Origin: Thermaceae bacterium
GTDB taxonomy: Bacteria; Deinococcota; Deinococci; Deinococcales; Marinithermaceae
Direction: 5' to 3'
Length of the DNA stretch: 39,494 bases
Assembly: GCA_026987375.1 (NCBI GenBank)
Contig: JALSMT010000071.1
Span: 1-39,494 of the forward strand
The position numbers and the translations under genes are program-made. Positions 1 through 11,111 of this stretch are shown here, in pieces. How positions within the stretch are numbered: the first letter of the stretch is position 1; each line of letters starts with the position of its first letter. The notes below the pieces were generated by a model that saw only the letters and a program-made list of their open reading frames with translations, did no database searches and had not been told where the DNA came from.

Positions 1-572
1 CGCTTTAAGAAAGCCTCGATGCCGCCCTCTTCCAGAAGGGGCACCTGCTCGGTGTCACGGAGTTCGGGGTCGGGTTCGTACTCGACGACCCTCTTTTCGC
101 CGTTCAGCTCCACTTCGAAAAGCCCACGCAAGGGGTCGGGGGCGGTGCCCTTTTTGTGAATCTTCTTGACGACCGGCGGGGCGCCCTCGGCGCGCTCGTG
201 GGTTTCTTTGAGCTTCCTGATCTCCGCGGCCTTGTAGACACGGTGGGGGTCAATGCCTTTGAGACGCAAGGGGCGCTCGACCGTGACCTTGTAATAACCG
301 AAAGCTTCGTTGGGGAAGATCTTCGAGTGCTCGTTTTCCTCGAAGGCAAGGAAGATTTGGAGAATGCGCTCGATATCTTCCTCGGAGAGCTCACGGTTTT
401 TCTTGCCCAGGTTCTTGCGCAGGGGTTTATACCAGCCGGTGGCGTCGATGAGCTGGACCCTTCCCCAGCGGTGCTCGGGCTTGCGGTTGGTGACGATCCA
501 GATATAGGTAGCGATGCCGGTGTTGTAAAAGAGGTTTAAGGGTAGGGCCACAATGGCTTCGAGCCAGTCGTT
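1..572 (-). pseudogene. hsdM: C-terminal part of interrupted type I restriction methylase HsdM
   Basis: Reading on past the ochre codon at 573-575 in the same frame gives about 190 uninterrupted codons to the window edge. They begin NDWLEAIVALPLNLFYNTG and continue with ATYIWIVTNRK, which is the standard continuation of HsdM proteins after the RRYII motif. This stretch therefore belongs to the same ancestral gene as the ORF at 573-1760. It would carry the rest of the methylase domain and a charged C-terminal region. No start codon with a convincing ribosome site was found just after the stop, so independent translation is doubtful. The true 3' end lies outside the window; hsdS and hsdR, if present, would be there too. 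The homology is clear; whether the split is a real mutation or a sequencing error cannot be decided here. Confidence 0.8.
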
Positions 573-1760
573 TTAGATGATGTAGCGGCGGATGTTGCTC
601 TCGCCCGAGCCGGCGTCGCCGGTGAAGAGACTGGAGCCGTTGTGCACCTCGGCGATGCGGCTGCCCAGCGGCGTACCGCGCTTCATCTTGGCCACCTTGT
701 TGGCCAAGAACAAAAGTTGTCCGTCACTCACGCGGGGGATGAGGCGCAGCTCCTCGCCCTTGTGCATCACAATGAAGCGGGAGTCGTTCAGCCCATCCTT
801 CCCGCCCATGTTGGCCAGGTCGGTTTTCCATCTTTTCCCGTAGGGTGGGTTGGAGAGCATGAAGTCGAAGCGCAGGTTGGGAAAGGCGTCTTCGGCAAGG
901 GTCGAGCCCATCTTGATGTTGTCGGCCTCGACGCCGTCGCCCTTGAGCAACAGATCAGCCTTGGCGATGGCGTAGGTCTCGGGGTTGACCTCCTGGCCGT
1001 AAAGATGGGCGTTCACCTTCAGGCCGCGCTCGCGCGTGATGCGCTGCAACTCGTCTTCGGCCAGGGTGAGCATGCCCCCAGTGCCCGCCGCACCGTCGTA
1101 GATAAGGTAGGTACCGTCCTGCAGATCGTCGGCTATGGGTTCGAAGGTCAAGCGTGCCATCAGGCGCACGACGTCGCGCGGGGTAAAGTGCTCCCCGGCT
1201 TCCTCGTTGTTCTCTTCGTTGAAACGCCGGACCAGCTCTTCGAAGATGGTGCCCATGGCGTGGTTGTCGATGCCGGGCAGGTCGTCGGTGGGGTTGGGGC
1301 TCAGGTTGATTTTGGGATCAATGAACTTTTCGATAAGTGGATAAAGCAAGTTTTTGCGCGCCAACGTGTCGATATGCTGGTGTAAACGAAAATTGCGGAT
1401 GATGTCCACCACATTCTCGGAAAAGCCCTCTAGGTAAGCGCGAAAGTTGGCCGCGATCTGGCGCGGATCGTCGAGCAGCGAGCGCAGGGTAAAGGATGAG
1501 GCGTTGAAGAAAGGGTAGCCCGAGGCCAGCTTGAGGGCCGGCTCCAGCTGTTCGGGCGCGGTTAGGCCCTTGGCTTCGAGCTGGGCTTTTTGCGCCAGTA
1601 CCTGCTCCTTGGTGGGTTCCAGCACCGCGTCAAAGCGGCGAATGACCGTCATGGGCAGGATGATGTCGGGGTACTTGCCGCGCCTATAGTGGTCGCGCAA
1701 AACGTCGTCGGCAATCGACCAGATGAAGTTGACGATCTTGTTGTGGGTGCTGTGGTTCAT
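573..1760 (-). CDS. hsdM: Type I restriction-modification DNA methyltransferase subunit M, truncated by a nonsense codon
   Basis: HsdM transfers methyl groups from S-adenosylmethionine to adenine in the recognition site, working in a complex with the specificity subunit HsdS. This 395-residue ORF has the N-terminal HsdM helical domain (about 1-150), the GEHFTPRDVV segment (189-198), SAM motif I (D222 with GAAGTGG at 223-229) and the catalytic NPPY motif (304-307). It ends at RRYII with TAA, whereas homologues read on as II-E-NDWLEA. The next 190 codons in the same frame are intact, so a single GAA-to-TAA change would explain the split. The ATG is preceded by GGAGG 5 nt upstream. The product keeps both catalytic motifs but lacks the C-terminal part expected to fold the methylase and contact HsdS, so activity is unlikely unless the stop is read through. 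It lies just downstream of the lon terminator. Confidence 0.85.
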   Translation of the reverse strand: MNHSTHNKIVNFIWSIADDVLRDHYRRGKYPDIILPMTVIRRFDAVLEPTKEQVLAQKAQLEAKGLTAPEQLEPALKLASGYPFFNASSFTLRSLLDDPRQIAANFRAYLEGFSENVVDIIRNFRLHQHIDTLARKNLLYPLIEKFIDPKINLSPNPTDDLPGIDNHAMGTIFEELVRRFNEENNEEAGEHFTPRDVVRLMARLTFEPIADDLQDGTYLIYDGAAGTGGMLTLAEDELQRITRERGLKVNAHLYGQEVNPETYAIAKADLLLKGDGVEADNIKMGSTLAEDAFPNLRFDFMLSNPPYGKRWKTDLANMGGKDGLNDSRFIVMHKGEELRLIPRVSDGQLLFLANKVAKMKRGTPLGSRIAEVHNGSSLFTGDAGSGESNIRRYII

Positions 1761-1837
1761 GCGCGCCTCCAGGGCTTGCAGCTTTAAGTGGTTTGATTTT
1801 AACCGGTTCTTCTAACCGATTCAGGTCACACGGACAC

Positions 1838-1862
1838 AAAAAGGCCCCAACGCGGGGCCTTT
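1838..1862 (-). terminator. Rho-independent terminator downstream of lon
   Basis: A perfect 6-bp stem GGCCCC/GGGGCC with a 5-nt loop is flanked by A-runs on one side and T-runs on the other (1838-1862). Read on the minus strand it is followed by TTTTTGTG, a typical intrinsic terminator tail. It lies about 20 nt after the lon stop and about 80 nt before hsdM, so it separates the proteostasis operon from the restriction gene. Confidence 0.85.
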
Positions 1863-1880
1863 GCGCCTTGAGCAAGAACG

Positions 1881-4259
<2,379 letters not shown>

Positions 4260-4262
4260 AAT

Positions 4263-5459
4263 TCAACTCGCTTGGCGCATCTGCGCCTCTTTTAGCGCGT
4301 CTAGCGGAGCGTCTAGGTGAGGCGCGTCGAAGACTACTTCGGTGACGCTGCTGTCGGGCAACTCGTACATGATGTCCACCATCGCCCGCTCAATGACCGA
4401 GCGCAGGCCGCGCGCACCAGTGCCCTGCTCGAGCGCCCTGGCCGCTACCTCCCGCAACGCCTCCGTAGTTATCTGCAGGCGCACCCCCTCTAGCTCGAAG
4501 AGCGTCTGGTACTGTTTGACCAAGGCGTTCTTGGGCTCAGTGAGGATGCGCACCAGGTCATCGGCGAAAAGCTCACTCAGCTGCACCAGAACCGGCACGC
4601 GCCCCACGAACTCGGGTATCAAGCCATACTTGACCAAGTCTTCGGGGATAACCTCAGGTTCGCCGCTTTCTTTGGCGGCGGTCTTGAAACCAATTGGCGT
4701 CTGGTCGGTGCGGGCTTTGACGATGGCGTCTAGGCCGTCGAAGGCCCCTCCCAGGATAAACAATATCTCGCGGGTGTTGACGGCTATCGTCTCCTGGTGG
4801 GGGTGTTTGCGACCTCCCTGCGGGGGGACGTTGGCGACGGTGCCTTCGATTATCTTGAGCAGGGCTTGCTGCACCCCCTCGCCCGAAACGTCGCGGGTTA
4901 TGGAGGGCCCCTCGGACTTGCGGGCCACCTTGTCTATCTCGTCAATGTAGATGATACCGCGCTCGGCGGCCGCCACGTCGAAATCGGCGGCTTGCAGCAA
5001 GCGCACCAGCACGTTTTCTACGTCGTCACCGACGTAGCCGGCCTCGGTAAGGGTGGTGGCGTCGGCTATGGCGAAGGGCACCTTGAGACGGCGGGCCAGA
5101 GTTTCCGCCAGTAAGGTCTTGCCCGTGCCGGTGGGTCCTATCAGCATGACGTTGGACTTGCCCACCTCCGCCTGCGGATTGCGCAGACGCTTGTAGTGGT
5201 TGTATACGGCGACCGCCAGCACCTTCTTGGCCTCTTCCTGTCCGATAACGTAGTCGTCCAGGTAGGCCTTTATCTCGCTGGGGCGGGGTAGCTCGCCCAC
5301 ATCCGCAGCCGTCCTGGGGCTTTTACCCGCAACCATCTCGTGCGCCAGCTCAACGCAGTTGCTGCAAATGTAGGCGTCGCTCATCGGCGCCTCGAAGAGG
5401 CGTACCCCCTCGCCGGCGCTTCGGCCGCAGAAAGAGCAGACCGGCTCAGGTTTCTTCAC
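4263..5459 (-). CDS. clpX: ATP-dependent Clp protease unfoldase subunit ClpX
   Basis: ClpX is the AAA+ hexamer that recognises, unfolds and threads substrates into ClpP. The 398-residue protein has the N-terminal zinc-binding domain with paired CxxC motifs (Cys8/11 and Cys32/35), Walker A GPTGTGKT (108-115), the GYVG pore loop (141-144), Walker [10 protein letters not shown] (169-177) and the IGF loop (256-258) that docks onto ClpP. All the elements needed for partnership with ClpP are present. The ATG overlaps the end of clpP by 14 nt, which suggests translational coupling, and lon follows after 3 nt. Nothing unusual was seen in the sequence. Confidence 0.97.
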   Translation of the reverse strand: MKKPEPVCSFCGRSAGEGVRLFEAPMSDAYICSNCVELAHEMVAGKSPRTAADVGELPRPSEIKAYLDDYVIGQEEAKKVLAVAVYNHYKRLRNPQAEVGKSNVMLIGPTGTGKTLLAETLARRLKVPFAIADATTLTEAGYVGDDVENVLVRLLQAADFDVAAAERGIIYIDEIDKVARKSEGPSITRDVSGEGVQQALLKIIEGTVANVPPQGGRKHPHQETIAVNTREILFILGGAFDGLDAIVKARTDQTPIGFKTAAKESGEPEVIPEDLVKYGLIPEFVGRVPVLVQLSELFADDLVRILTEPKNALVKQYQTLFELEGVRLQITTEALREVAARALEQGTGARGLRSVIERAMVDIMYELPDSSVTEVVFDAPHLDAPLDALKEAQMRQAS

Positions 5460-6042
5460 GGGTAATCACCTTATCCACTATCCCGTACTTCTCGGACTCG
5501 GCGGCGCTCATCCAAAAGTCTCTGTCGCTGTCTTGCTCCACCTTTTCGACCGGCTGGCCGGTGTGCCGCGCCAGGAGCTCGTTGAGCATCTTCTTGGATT
5601 TGATTATCTGCTCGGCCTGTATGGCGATATCGGTGGCCTGGCCTTGGGCTCCTCCCCAAGGCTGGTGGATCATCACGCGGGCGTGCGGCAAGGCGTAGCG
5701 CTGCCCCGGCTCTCCCGCGGCCAACAGAAACGCTCCCATGCTGGCGGCCATGCCTACTACGATCGTGGCCACGGGGCTCTTGACGTACTGCATGGTGTCG
5801 TAGATGGCCATACCGGCGTAGATGTCGCCGCCGGGGGAATTGATGTAGAGCTTTATCTCCTGGTTGGGATTTTGCGCCTCCAAAAAGAGTATCTGAGCCA
5901 CGATTACGTTGGCGACTTGGCTGTCTATCTGGGTGCCGAGAAATATGATGCGGTCTTTGAGGAGCCGCGAGTAGATGTCGTAGACGCGCTCGCCGCGCGC
6001 CGTTTGTTCAATTACGTAAGGTACGATCATAACCGCCCCCAT
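5446..6042 (-). CDS. clpP: ATP-dependent Clp protease proteolytic subunit ClpP
   Basis: ClpP is the barrel-shaped serine protease that degrades proteins fed in by ClpX. The 198-residue ORF has the catalytic triad Ser101 (GMAASMGAF), His126 (MIHQPWGG) and Asp175 (DSDRD). The 25- and 49-residue spacings match E. coli ClpP. The segment beginning [17 protein letters not shown] closely resembles Thermus ClpP. Two starts are possible: ATG at 6042, preceded by AAGG, and an in-frame ATG at 6030, preceded by GGGGGCGG. Thermus and Deinococcus homologues begin close to the second, so the protein may really be 194 residues. It follows tig after a 55-nt spacer that contains a GC hairpin, and it overlaps clpX. 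Confidence 0.96.
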   Translation of the reverse strand: MGAVMIVPYVIEQTARGERVYDIYSRLLKDRIIFLGTQIDSQVANVIVAQILFLEAQNPNQEIKLYINSPGGDIYAGMAIYDTMQYVKSPVATIVVGMAASMGAFLLAAGEPGQRYALPHARVMIHQPWGGAQGQATDIAIQAEQIIKSKKMLNELLARHTGQPVEKVEQDSDRDFWMSAAESEKYGIVDKVITREET

Positions 6043-6065
6043 TCTACCTTGAAGGATGAGAAAGC

Positions 6066-6082
6066 GCGGGCCGCCGGCCCGC
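6066..6082 (-). terminator. GC-rich hairpin between tig and clpP, possible attenuator
   Basis: A perfect 7-bp inverted repeat GCGGGCC/GGCCCGC with a 3-nt loop lies 15 nt after the tig stop. On the minus strand it is followed by GCTTTCTC, only a weak T-tract. It could partly terminate or act as a 3'-end stabiliser, setting the ratio of tig to clpPX-lon mRNA. The spacer is only 55 nt and holds no clear separate promoter. Confidence 0.4.
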
Positions 6083-6097
6083 GGCTCTTGGTCCTGC

Positions 6098-7321
6098 CTA
6101 CTTGAGCTGTTCTACCGCCTCTGCCAGCGCTTTGTCACGCTGCAAGCGCAGTTTTAGGTTTTCCAGGCCCTCGGGGCCCACCGCCTTCTTGAAGTCCGGC
6201 GTCTTGAGCCCGTAGCGCTCGGCGTAGCCGCGCAGGTAACCGTCCCATTCCTCGTCCGTGACCTCGGTTCCCAGCTCTTCGGCCAGCTTCTCCAGCGCCA
6301 GGCCGCGGCGCACGCGCAGCTCCGCCTGCTCGTGCAGGTCTTTTTTGAATTCTTCGAGCTTGCCTTCGCGCTCGATGTTTCGCAGGTAGTCTTCGAAGGG
6401 AACCCCGCGCTGCTTCATGTCTTCTTCCATGTCGCGCAGTAACGCCCTCTCCTCATCATGTATCAGCGATGGGGGAATGTCGGCCTGCAAACCCTCCGCC
6501 AAGCGCTCTAGCAGCGTCTGTTTGCGGGCCTCGCGCCAGTCGTTTTCCGCCTGCGCCTGCAAACTCTGGCGCACCTTTTCCCGGAGCTCAGCGATGCTCT
6601 CTACCTCTAGGGTCTTGGCGAATTCCTCGTCCAACTCGGGCAGAGTTACTTCGCGCACCTCCAGCACCTTGGCGGGGACGCGCTTCAGCTCGCTGCCGTC
6701 ATCGTCGAGAACCGCTATCTCTACCTCGTCGCCGGCGGCTTTAGCCAAAAGCTCCTCGCGCACGTGCGGCTCGGCGCGCTCGAGCTCGACCGGGAAGGTC
6801 TGCTCGTCGGCGGTCTGCAACAGCAGGTGGTCCCCCTCGGCGGCGGGACGATCTACCACCTTCACCTCGGCGTAGCGCCTGCGCAGGTCTTGCAGGGCGG
6901 CCTCTACCAGCTCATCCTCGACCTCCGGCTTTTCTACCCCCAGCTCCATCTCCCGCCACTGGGGCAACTGCACCTGCGGGTAGAGTTCGACCTCGACCTG
7001 GTAGCTATAGGGCGCTCCCGCCAGCGGCGCAGAAGCCTCTCCTTCCGGTAGCCTGGCCGCAATAGCCGCCAAACCCAACTCCCGTACGGCTTCTGGATAG
7101 CTCTGTTCGATGAGGCGCTCGCGCACTTCTTCCCAGAAAGCCTGCTCGCCGACGCGAGCCAATATTACCCTGTCCGGCGCCTTTCCCGGACGAAAACCGG
7201 GCACCTTCATAGAGCGCCGGTAGGCGGACAAGAGGTCTTTTGTCGTCTTCTCGACGCGTTCTGCGGGCACCTCGATGCGTACTTTGGCGATGGACCCGGT
7301 TTGTTCAAGTACTTCGGCCAT
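6098..7321 (-). CDS. tig: Trigger factor, ribosome-associated chaperone
   Basis: Trigger factor binds ribosomal protein L23 at the exit tunnel and shields nascent chains. The start chosen, ATG at 7319-7321, has GAGGAG about 6 nt upstream and gives 407 residues. A longer frame to 7402 runs through tRNA-Leu and is rejected. The ribosome-binding signature GFRPGKAP is at residues 42-49. The middle PPIase (FKBP-like) region, about 162-225, is only about 65 residues against the usual 90-100, and I cannot see the normal FKBP active-site pattern in it. The C-terminal half is the helical chaperone cradle. The gene sits between tRNA-Leu and clpP, probably transcribed from the promoter upstream of tRNA-His. 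Identity is firm; loss of prolyl isomerase activity is an inference. Confidence 0.94.
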   Translation of the reverse strand: MAEVLEQTGSIAKVRIEVPAERVEKTTKDLLSAYRRSMKVPGFRPGKAPDRVILARVGEQAFWEEVRERLIEQSYPEAVRELGLAAIAARLPEGEASAPLAGAPYSYQVEVELYPQVQLPQWREMELGVEKPEVEDELVEAALQDLRRRYAEVKVVDRPAAEGDHLLLQTADEQTFPVELERAEPHVREELLAKAAGDEVEIAVLDDDGSELKRVPAKVLEVREVTLPELDEEFAKTLEVESIAELREKVRQSLQAQAENDWREARKQTLLERLAEGLQADIPPSLIHDEERALLRDMEEDMKQRGVPFEDYLRNIEREGKLEEFKKDLHEQAELRVRRGLALEKLAEELGTEVTDEEWDGYLRGYAERYGLKTPDFKKAVGPEGLENLKLRLQRDKALAEAVEQLK

Positions 7322-7345
7322 ATAAGCTCCTCTTCTCAAAACTGC

Positions 7346-7463
7346 GGCGGCCCAACCCTTTGGTGCGAGGAGGGGGACTTGAACCCCCACGGCAAAAGCC
7401 ACCAGATCCTAAGTCTGGCGCGTCTACCAATTCCGCCATCCTCGCATGGGCGGTTGGGCCGCC
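7346..7463 (-). repeat. Perfect 12-bp inverted repeat flanking tRNA-Leu
   Basis: GGCGGCCCAACC at 7346-7357 and its exact reverse complement GGTTGGGCCGCC at 7452-7463 bracket tRNA-Leu (7361-7445), with 3 nt on the 3' side and 6 nt on the 5' side. In the minus-strand transcript these arms can pair into a 12-bp stem closing the pre-tRNA. The 5' arm can instead form a local hairpin with a 6-bp stem (7448-7464). The pairing is seen in the sequence; a role in tRNA processing or in read-through to tig is inference. Confidence 0.6.
7361..7445 (-). tRNA. tRNA-Leu (anticodon UAG)
   Basis: The minus strand gives an 85-nt cloverleaf with acceptor stem GCGAGGA/TCCTCGC, discriminator A, an encoded CCA, the D-arm segment GGCGGAATTGGTAGACGCG, anticodon stem CCAGA/TCTGG with loop CTTAGGA (anticodon TAG, reading CUA-type leucine codons), a class II long variable arm and a T-arm GGGGGTTCAAGTCCCCC. 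It lies between tRNA-His and tig on the same strand, so it is probably cut out of the tig mRNA leader. Confidence 0.96.
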
Positions 7464-7503
7464 CGCTTAGAGAATACCACCCCTCCGGGGGTGGCATTCG
7501 TTA

Positions 7504-7581
7504 TGGGGTGAGCGATGGGATTTGAACCCACGACCCCCGGTTCCACAGACCGGTGCTCTAACCAGCTGAGCTACGCTCACC
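7504..7581 (-). tRNA. tRNA-His (anticodon GUG)
   Basis: The minus strand has acceptor stem GTGAGCG/CGCTCAC, D-arm, anticodon stem CCGGT/ACCGG with loop CTGTGGA (anticodon GTG) and T-arm GTGGG/CCCAC. The discriminator is C73, the encoded CCA is at 7504-7506, and the base before the acceptor stem (7581) is G. The extra G-1 opposite C73 is the histidyl-tRNA identity element. Its 5' end is about 17 nt from a strong promoter. Confidence 0.96.
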
Positions 7582-7597
7582 ACGCTCAGCAAAGGCC

Positions 7598-7626
7598 ATT
7601 CTAGAGGTTGCGGCCGAAAGCGTCAA
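7598..7626 (-). promoter_or_regulatory. Promoter for tRNA-His, tRNA-Leu and probably tig-clpP-clpX-lon
   Basis: On the minus strand TTGACG (7621-7626) and TAGAAT (7598-7603) are separated by exactly 17 bp, close to the housekeeping sigma consensus. The predicted transcription start lies 10-17 nt before tRNA-His. No comparable promoter was found between the tRNAs and tig. Confidence 0.8.
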
Positions 7627-8003
7627 TATCACGCCGCCGCTCAGGACGTCAGGTCTTCTCTCTTCTTGGAGTCTCGGATGGGCATGTCCAGGCAAATAGC
7701 ACAGAGCGGCGCACGCCGCTTTGCCGTGGCGGCGCAGTGACGCCCCCGCGCAAAGTGCCATGACAATACTCCGGAGGACGGCGCGCCATACCTGCTGGCG
7801 GCGCCCAGCAGGGAACCGCCCCGAGGCGAGGCGTCCTATGCGTCGCCGAGTCCCGCGCGGCAAACGCAGCCTAAAGGAGAGCGGCGTTTCCGTAGTGAAG
7901 AAAATGGCGGCGCGCGAAAAGAATTCCAACCTGAGCGCCCGCCCGCCGCGCCTGCAGCGGGCAGGCGAGTTCGCCCAAGCGCGAATCAGACCGCGTCTGC
8001 CTG
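7627..8003. other. Intergenic stretch with GC-rich hairpins and no supported gene
   Basis: About 380 nt between the tRNA promoter and the CPBP-protease gene hold no ORF I can support. A plus-strand frame stays open here but encodes only arginine-rich, low-complexity sequence. A minus-strand frame runs into tRNA-His. Several hairpins are visible: the 8-bp stem CCTGCTGG/CCAGCAGG at 7791-7812, AGCGGC/GCCGCT near 7707, and CCTGC/GCAGG near 7960. I looked for SRP RNA, 6S RNA and tmRNA signatures and did not find them. Confidence 0.5.
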
Positions 8004-8009
8004 TACAAT
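8004..8009 (+). promoter_or_regulatory. -10 box (TACAAT) of the CPBP-protease gene, near-leaderless
   Basis: TACAAT lies 8 nt before the proposed GTG start at 8018, and there is no Shine-Dalgarno sequence in between. No convincing -35 element is visible. The transcript would have an almost absent 5' leader. Confidence 0.5.
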
Positions 8010-8017
8010 ACGGCGCG

Positions 8018-8602
8018 GTGAAGAACGCCTCCCCTTTGTTGCTGATTGTTTCGCTAGAGCTGCTGCTGGCGCTGCTGGGAGCGTCTTGGATGCTCTTGGC
8101 GAAGTATCCCTTTTTACGGCAGGCGGACCCCTGGCGCGATACCGTTTACTTTTTGGGAGGGTACCTGGCGCTGCTAGGGCTCGAGCGCGCCGCCGAAACG
8201 CTGGCGCCAAGCGCCTTTATGCAGCTGGACTCGCTGATGCGCAGCGTGATCGCCGCGCTCAGAGAAGCCGGGGTGAGCTATAACGCCACCCTGCTCTTGG
8301 CCGCCGTCAGCGCTCTGGGAGAAGAGTTTTGGTTTCGCGGCGCTATACAAAACTTTTTTGCCCACGCCTTCTCTCCCTCTTTCGGATTGGCGTCCCAAGC
8401 CCTGCTCTTCGCGCTGGCGCACCCCGCCCCGGGAAAAAGCGGCCGTCTCTATATGGCCTGGGCATTCCTCGCCGGCCTCATCTTCGGCGCTCTCTACCTC
8501 CTCAGCGGCAGCCTAATCCCTGGTATGTTGGTTCACTTTCTCTACAACGCCAAGGCGTTTTCAGAGGCGTACGAAGAACCGGGCCCTCAGTCCCGCCGCT
8601 AG
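8018..8602 (+). CDS. CPBP family intramembrane metalloprotease (CAAX protease/bacteriocin-processing family)
   Basis: Members of this family are glutamate-dependent intramembrane proteases related to eukaryotic Rce1. Starting at GTG 8018 the protein has 194 residues and several membrane segments (about 6-28, 42-56, 90-100, 122-138, 147-163, 166-178). The three family motifs are present: EExxxR (Glu102, Glu103, Arg107), FxxxH (Phe131, His135) and HxxxN (His173, Asn177). The frame stays open upstream to 7721, but that extension is arginine-rich and unlike the family. The TACAAT box just before 8018 supports the shorter form. It lies immediately upstream of icd with no evident functional link. 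The substrate is unknown. Confidence 0.85.
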   Translation: MKNASPLLLIVSLELLLALLGASWMLLAKYPFLRQADPWRDTVYFLGGYLALLGLERAAETLAPSAFMQLDSLMRSVIAALREAGVSYNATLLLAAVSALGEEFWFRGAIQNFFAHAFSPSFGLASQALLFALAHPAPGKSGRLYMAWAFLAGLIFGALYLLSGSLIPGMLVHFLYNAKAFSEAYEEPGPQSRR

Positions 8603-8607
8603 CTTGC

Positions 8608-8613
8608 TATGCT
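8608..8613 (+). promoter_or_regulatory. Candidate extended -10 element of icd
   Basis: TGCTATGCT, an extended -10 (TGn-TATGCT), lies just after the CPBP-protease stop and about 20 nt before the icd start. The -35 region is poor. GGAGGT at 8621-8626 is the icd ribosome site. Confidence 0.4.
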
Positions 8614-8633
8614 GGTGAGCGGAGGTAAGCGTT

Positions 8634-9911
<1,278 letters not shown>

Positions 9912-9925
9912 CCTCCCCGCGCGAA

Positions 9926-9964
9926 CGAGTAAAGCCGCCCTTCGGGCGGCTTTACTCGGCTTTT
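9926..9964 (+). terminator. Strong rho-independent terminator after icd
   Basis: A perfect 15-bp stem (CGAGTAAAGCCGCCC at 9926-9940 with its complement at 9944-9958) has a TTC loop and is followed by GCTTTT. It begins about 15 nt after the icd stop. Confidence 0.95.
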
Positions 9965-10052
9965 ACACTCTTCATATACCATGTATACATATGCGCCCAT
10001 ACTTTCACTAAAGCTCTTATCGTACCCGGGCGCATACCGGAATGGAGGAACT

Positions 10053-10481
10053 ATGCTAAAAGAGTTCAAAGACTTCATCATGCGCGGCAACGTCGTAGAT
10101 ATGGCTATCGGCATCGTCGTCGGCGCGGCCTTCGGAACCGTCGTCAAGTCGTTCGTCAACAACATCCTCATGCCGCCTATCGGGCTGCTGCTTGGCGGAC
10201 GCGACTTTTCCGACCTATTCGTGGTGCTAAAAGCGGGAACCACGCCGGGCCCGTACGCCACCATAGAAGCGGCCAAGAAAGCCGGCGCCACCATCTGGCC
10301 TTGGGGAGTGTTCATCAATGACGTTGTTATGTTTTTGATCATCGCCTTCGCCATATTCCTGGTGGTCAAAGCCATTAACAACATGAAAAAGAAGGAAGAA
10401 GAGGCGCCCGCGGCGCCGCCCGAGCCTTCCGCCGAAGAAAAACTGCTCGGCGAAATCCGCGACCTGCTGGCTAACAAATAG
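10053..10481 (+). CDS. mscL: Large-conductance mechanosensitive channel MscL
   Basis: MscL forms a pentameric pore in the inner membrane that opens under high tension and releases solutes during hypo-osmotic shock. The 142-residue length is typical. The N-terminal amphipathic helix ([19 protein letters not shown]) leads into TM1 (about 15-42), followed by a periplasmic loop rich in GGRDFSD, TM2 (about 86-108) and a charged C-terminal bundle ending [13 protein letters not shown]. The ATG at 10053 has GGAGGA 3 nt upstream. The frame is open to 9981, but that extension lacks family similarity. Terminators on both sides suggest a single-gene unit, possibly transcribed from TTTACT/TATACC elements near 9950-9980. 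Confidence 0.96.
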   Translation: MLKEFKDFIMRGNVVDMAIGIVVGAAFGTVVKSFVNNILMPPIGLLLGGRDFSDLFVVLKAGTTPGPYATIEAAKKAGATIWPWGVFINDVVMFLIIAFAIFLVVKAINNMKKKEEEAPAAPPEPSAEEKLLGEIRDLLANK

Positions 10482-10499
10482 TTTTTCCTTCAATGAGCG

Positions 10500-10526
10500 G
10501 CCGCCCCCAATGGGGCGGCTCTTTTC
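10500..10526 (+). terminator. Rho-independent terminator after mscL
   Basis: An 8-bp stem GCCGCCCC/GGGGCGGC (10500-10507 and 10512-10519) with a CAAT loop is followed by TCTTTTC. It separates mscL from the NUDIX gene. Confidence 0.85.
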
Positions 10527-10550
10527 GTAGACTAAGACAGGGAGGCCGCG

Positions 10551-11111
10551 ATGAATAAGAAGCCGTGGCGCAGCGTTGAGTCGGAAGTGTTAGCCGACGG
10601 TCCCGTCAAGATAGTTCACGAAAGGTTGAAAACGCCTGAAGGCGACATTCTCGACTACTACTACCAGCCGCGAAAGACTCAGGTGGTATTCGTTCTTCCT
10701 CTTACCGAAAACGGAACGGTGCTGATGATTGAGCAGTACCGCCACCCCACCGGCGGATTCTTGCTGGAAATACCGGCCGGCAAGGTGGAAAAGGGAGAAG
10801 ATCTGGCGAGCGCCGCGCGCCGCGAACTGCTGGAAGAAACGGGTGCGCGCGCCGGCGAACTGGTTCCCTTGCCGTCCTTTTACCCGCAACCGTCTTTTAA
10901 CGCGGCTATCTTCAACCCATTTTTGGCGTTCAACGTAACGGTGGTAAGCGAACAGCAGCTTGAAAGCGGCGAGCTGCTCAAGGTGGTAGAGCTACCTCTA
11001 CCCGAGGTCTACCGCTTGCTGGCGCGGGGCGAAATCAGGGATGCCTCCAGCGCCCTTACCTTGCACTACGCCAAAGCGGAGCTGGCGCGCCGCGGCCTCA
11101 GCGTTGACTGA
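10551..11111 (+). CDS. NUDIX hydrolase, ADP-ribose pyrophosphatase type
   Basis: NUDIX enzymes cleave nucleoside diphosphates linked to another moiety. This subgroup usually hydrolyses ADP-ribose to AMP and ribose 5-phosphate. The 186-residue protein carries a complete NUDIX box at 77-99 (Gly77, Glu83, Arg91, Glu92, Glu95, Glu96, Gly98), with the metal-binding glutamates intact. The upstream strand with EQYRHP and the LEIPAGKVE segment is typical of the ADP-ribose pyrophosphatase branch. GGGAGG lies 5 nt before the ATG. The last 14 nt overlap the 3' end of the convergent membrane-protein gene. The exact substrate cannot be told from sequence. Confidence 0.92.
   Translation: MNKKPWRSVESEVLADGPVKIVHERLKTPEGDILDYYYQPRKTQVVFVLPLTENGTVLMIEQYRHPTGGFLLEIPAGKVEKGEDLASAARRELLEETGARAGELVPLPSFYPQPSFNAAIFNPFLAFNVTVVSEQQLESGELLKVVELPLPEVYRLLARGEIRDASSALTLHYAKAELARRGLSVD

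Noticed and set aside
1798-1821. AACCGGTT...AACCGATT repeat upstream of hsdM
   Set aside because: Short and imperfect; it could be an operator but could equally be chance, and no regulator gene is visible nearby.
7322-7402. N-terminal extension of tig by 27 codons
   Set aside because: It runs through tRNA-Leu and has no trigger factor similarity; a good ribosome site precedes the ATG at 7321.
7660-7710. Minus-strand 14-codon ORF starting MPIRDSKK
   Set aside because: It is too short, lacks a Shine-Dalgarno sequence, and nothing supports translation.
7558-7929. Minus-strand ORF of 123 codons
   Set aside because: It overlaps tRNA-His and has low-complexity arginine-rich sequence without a ribosome site.
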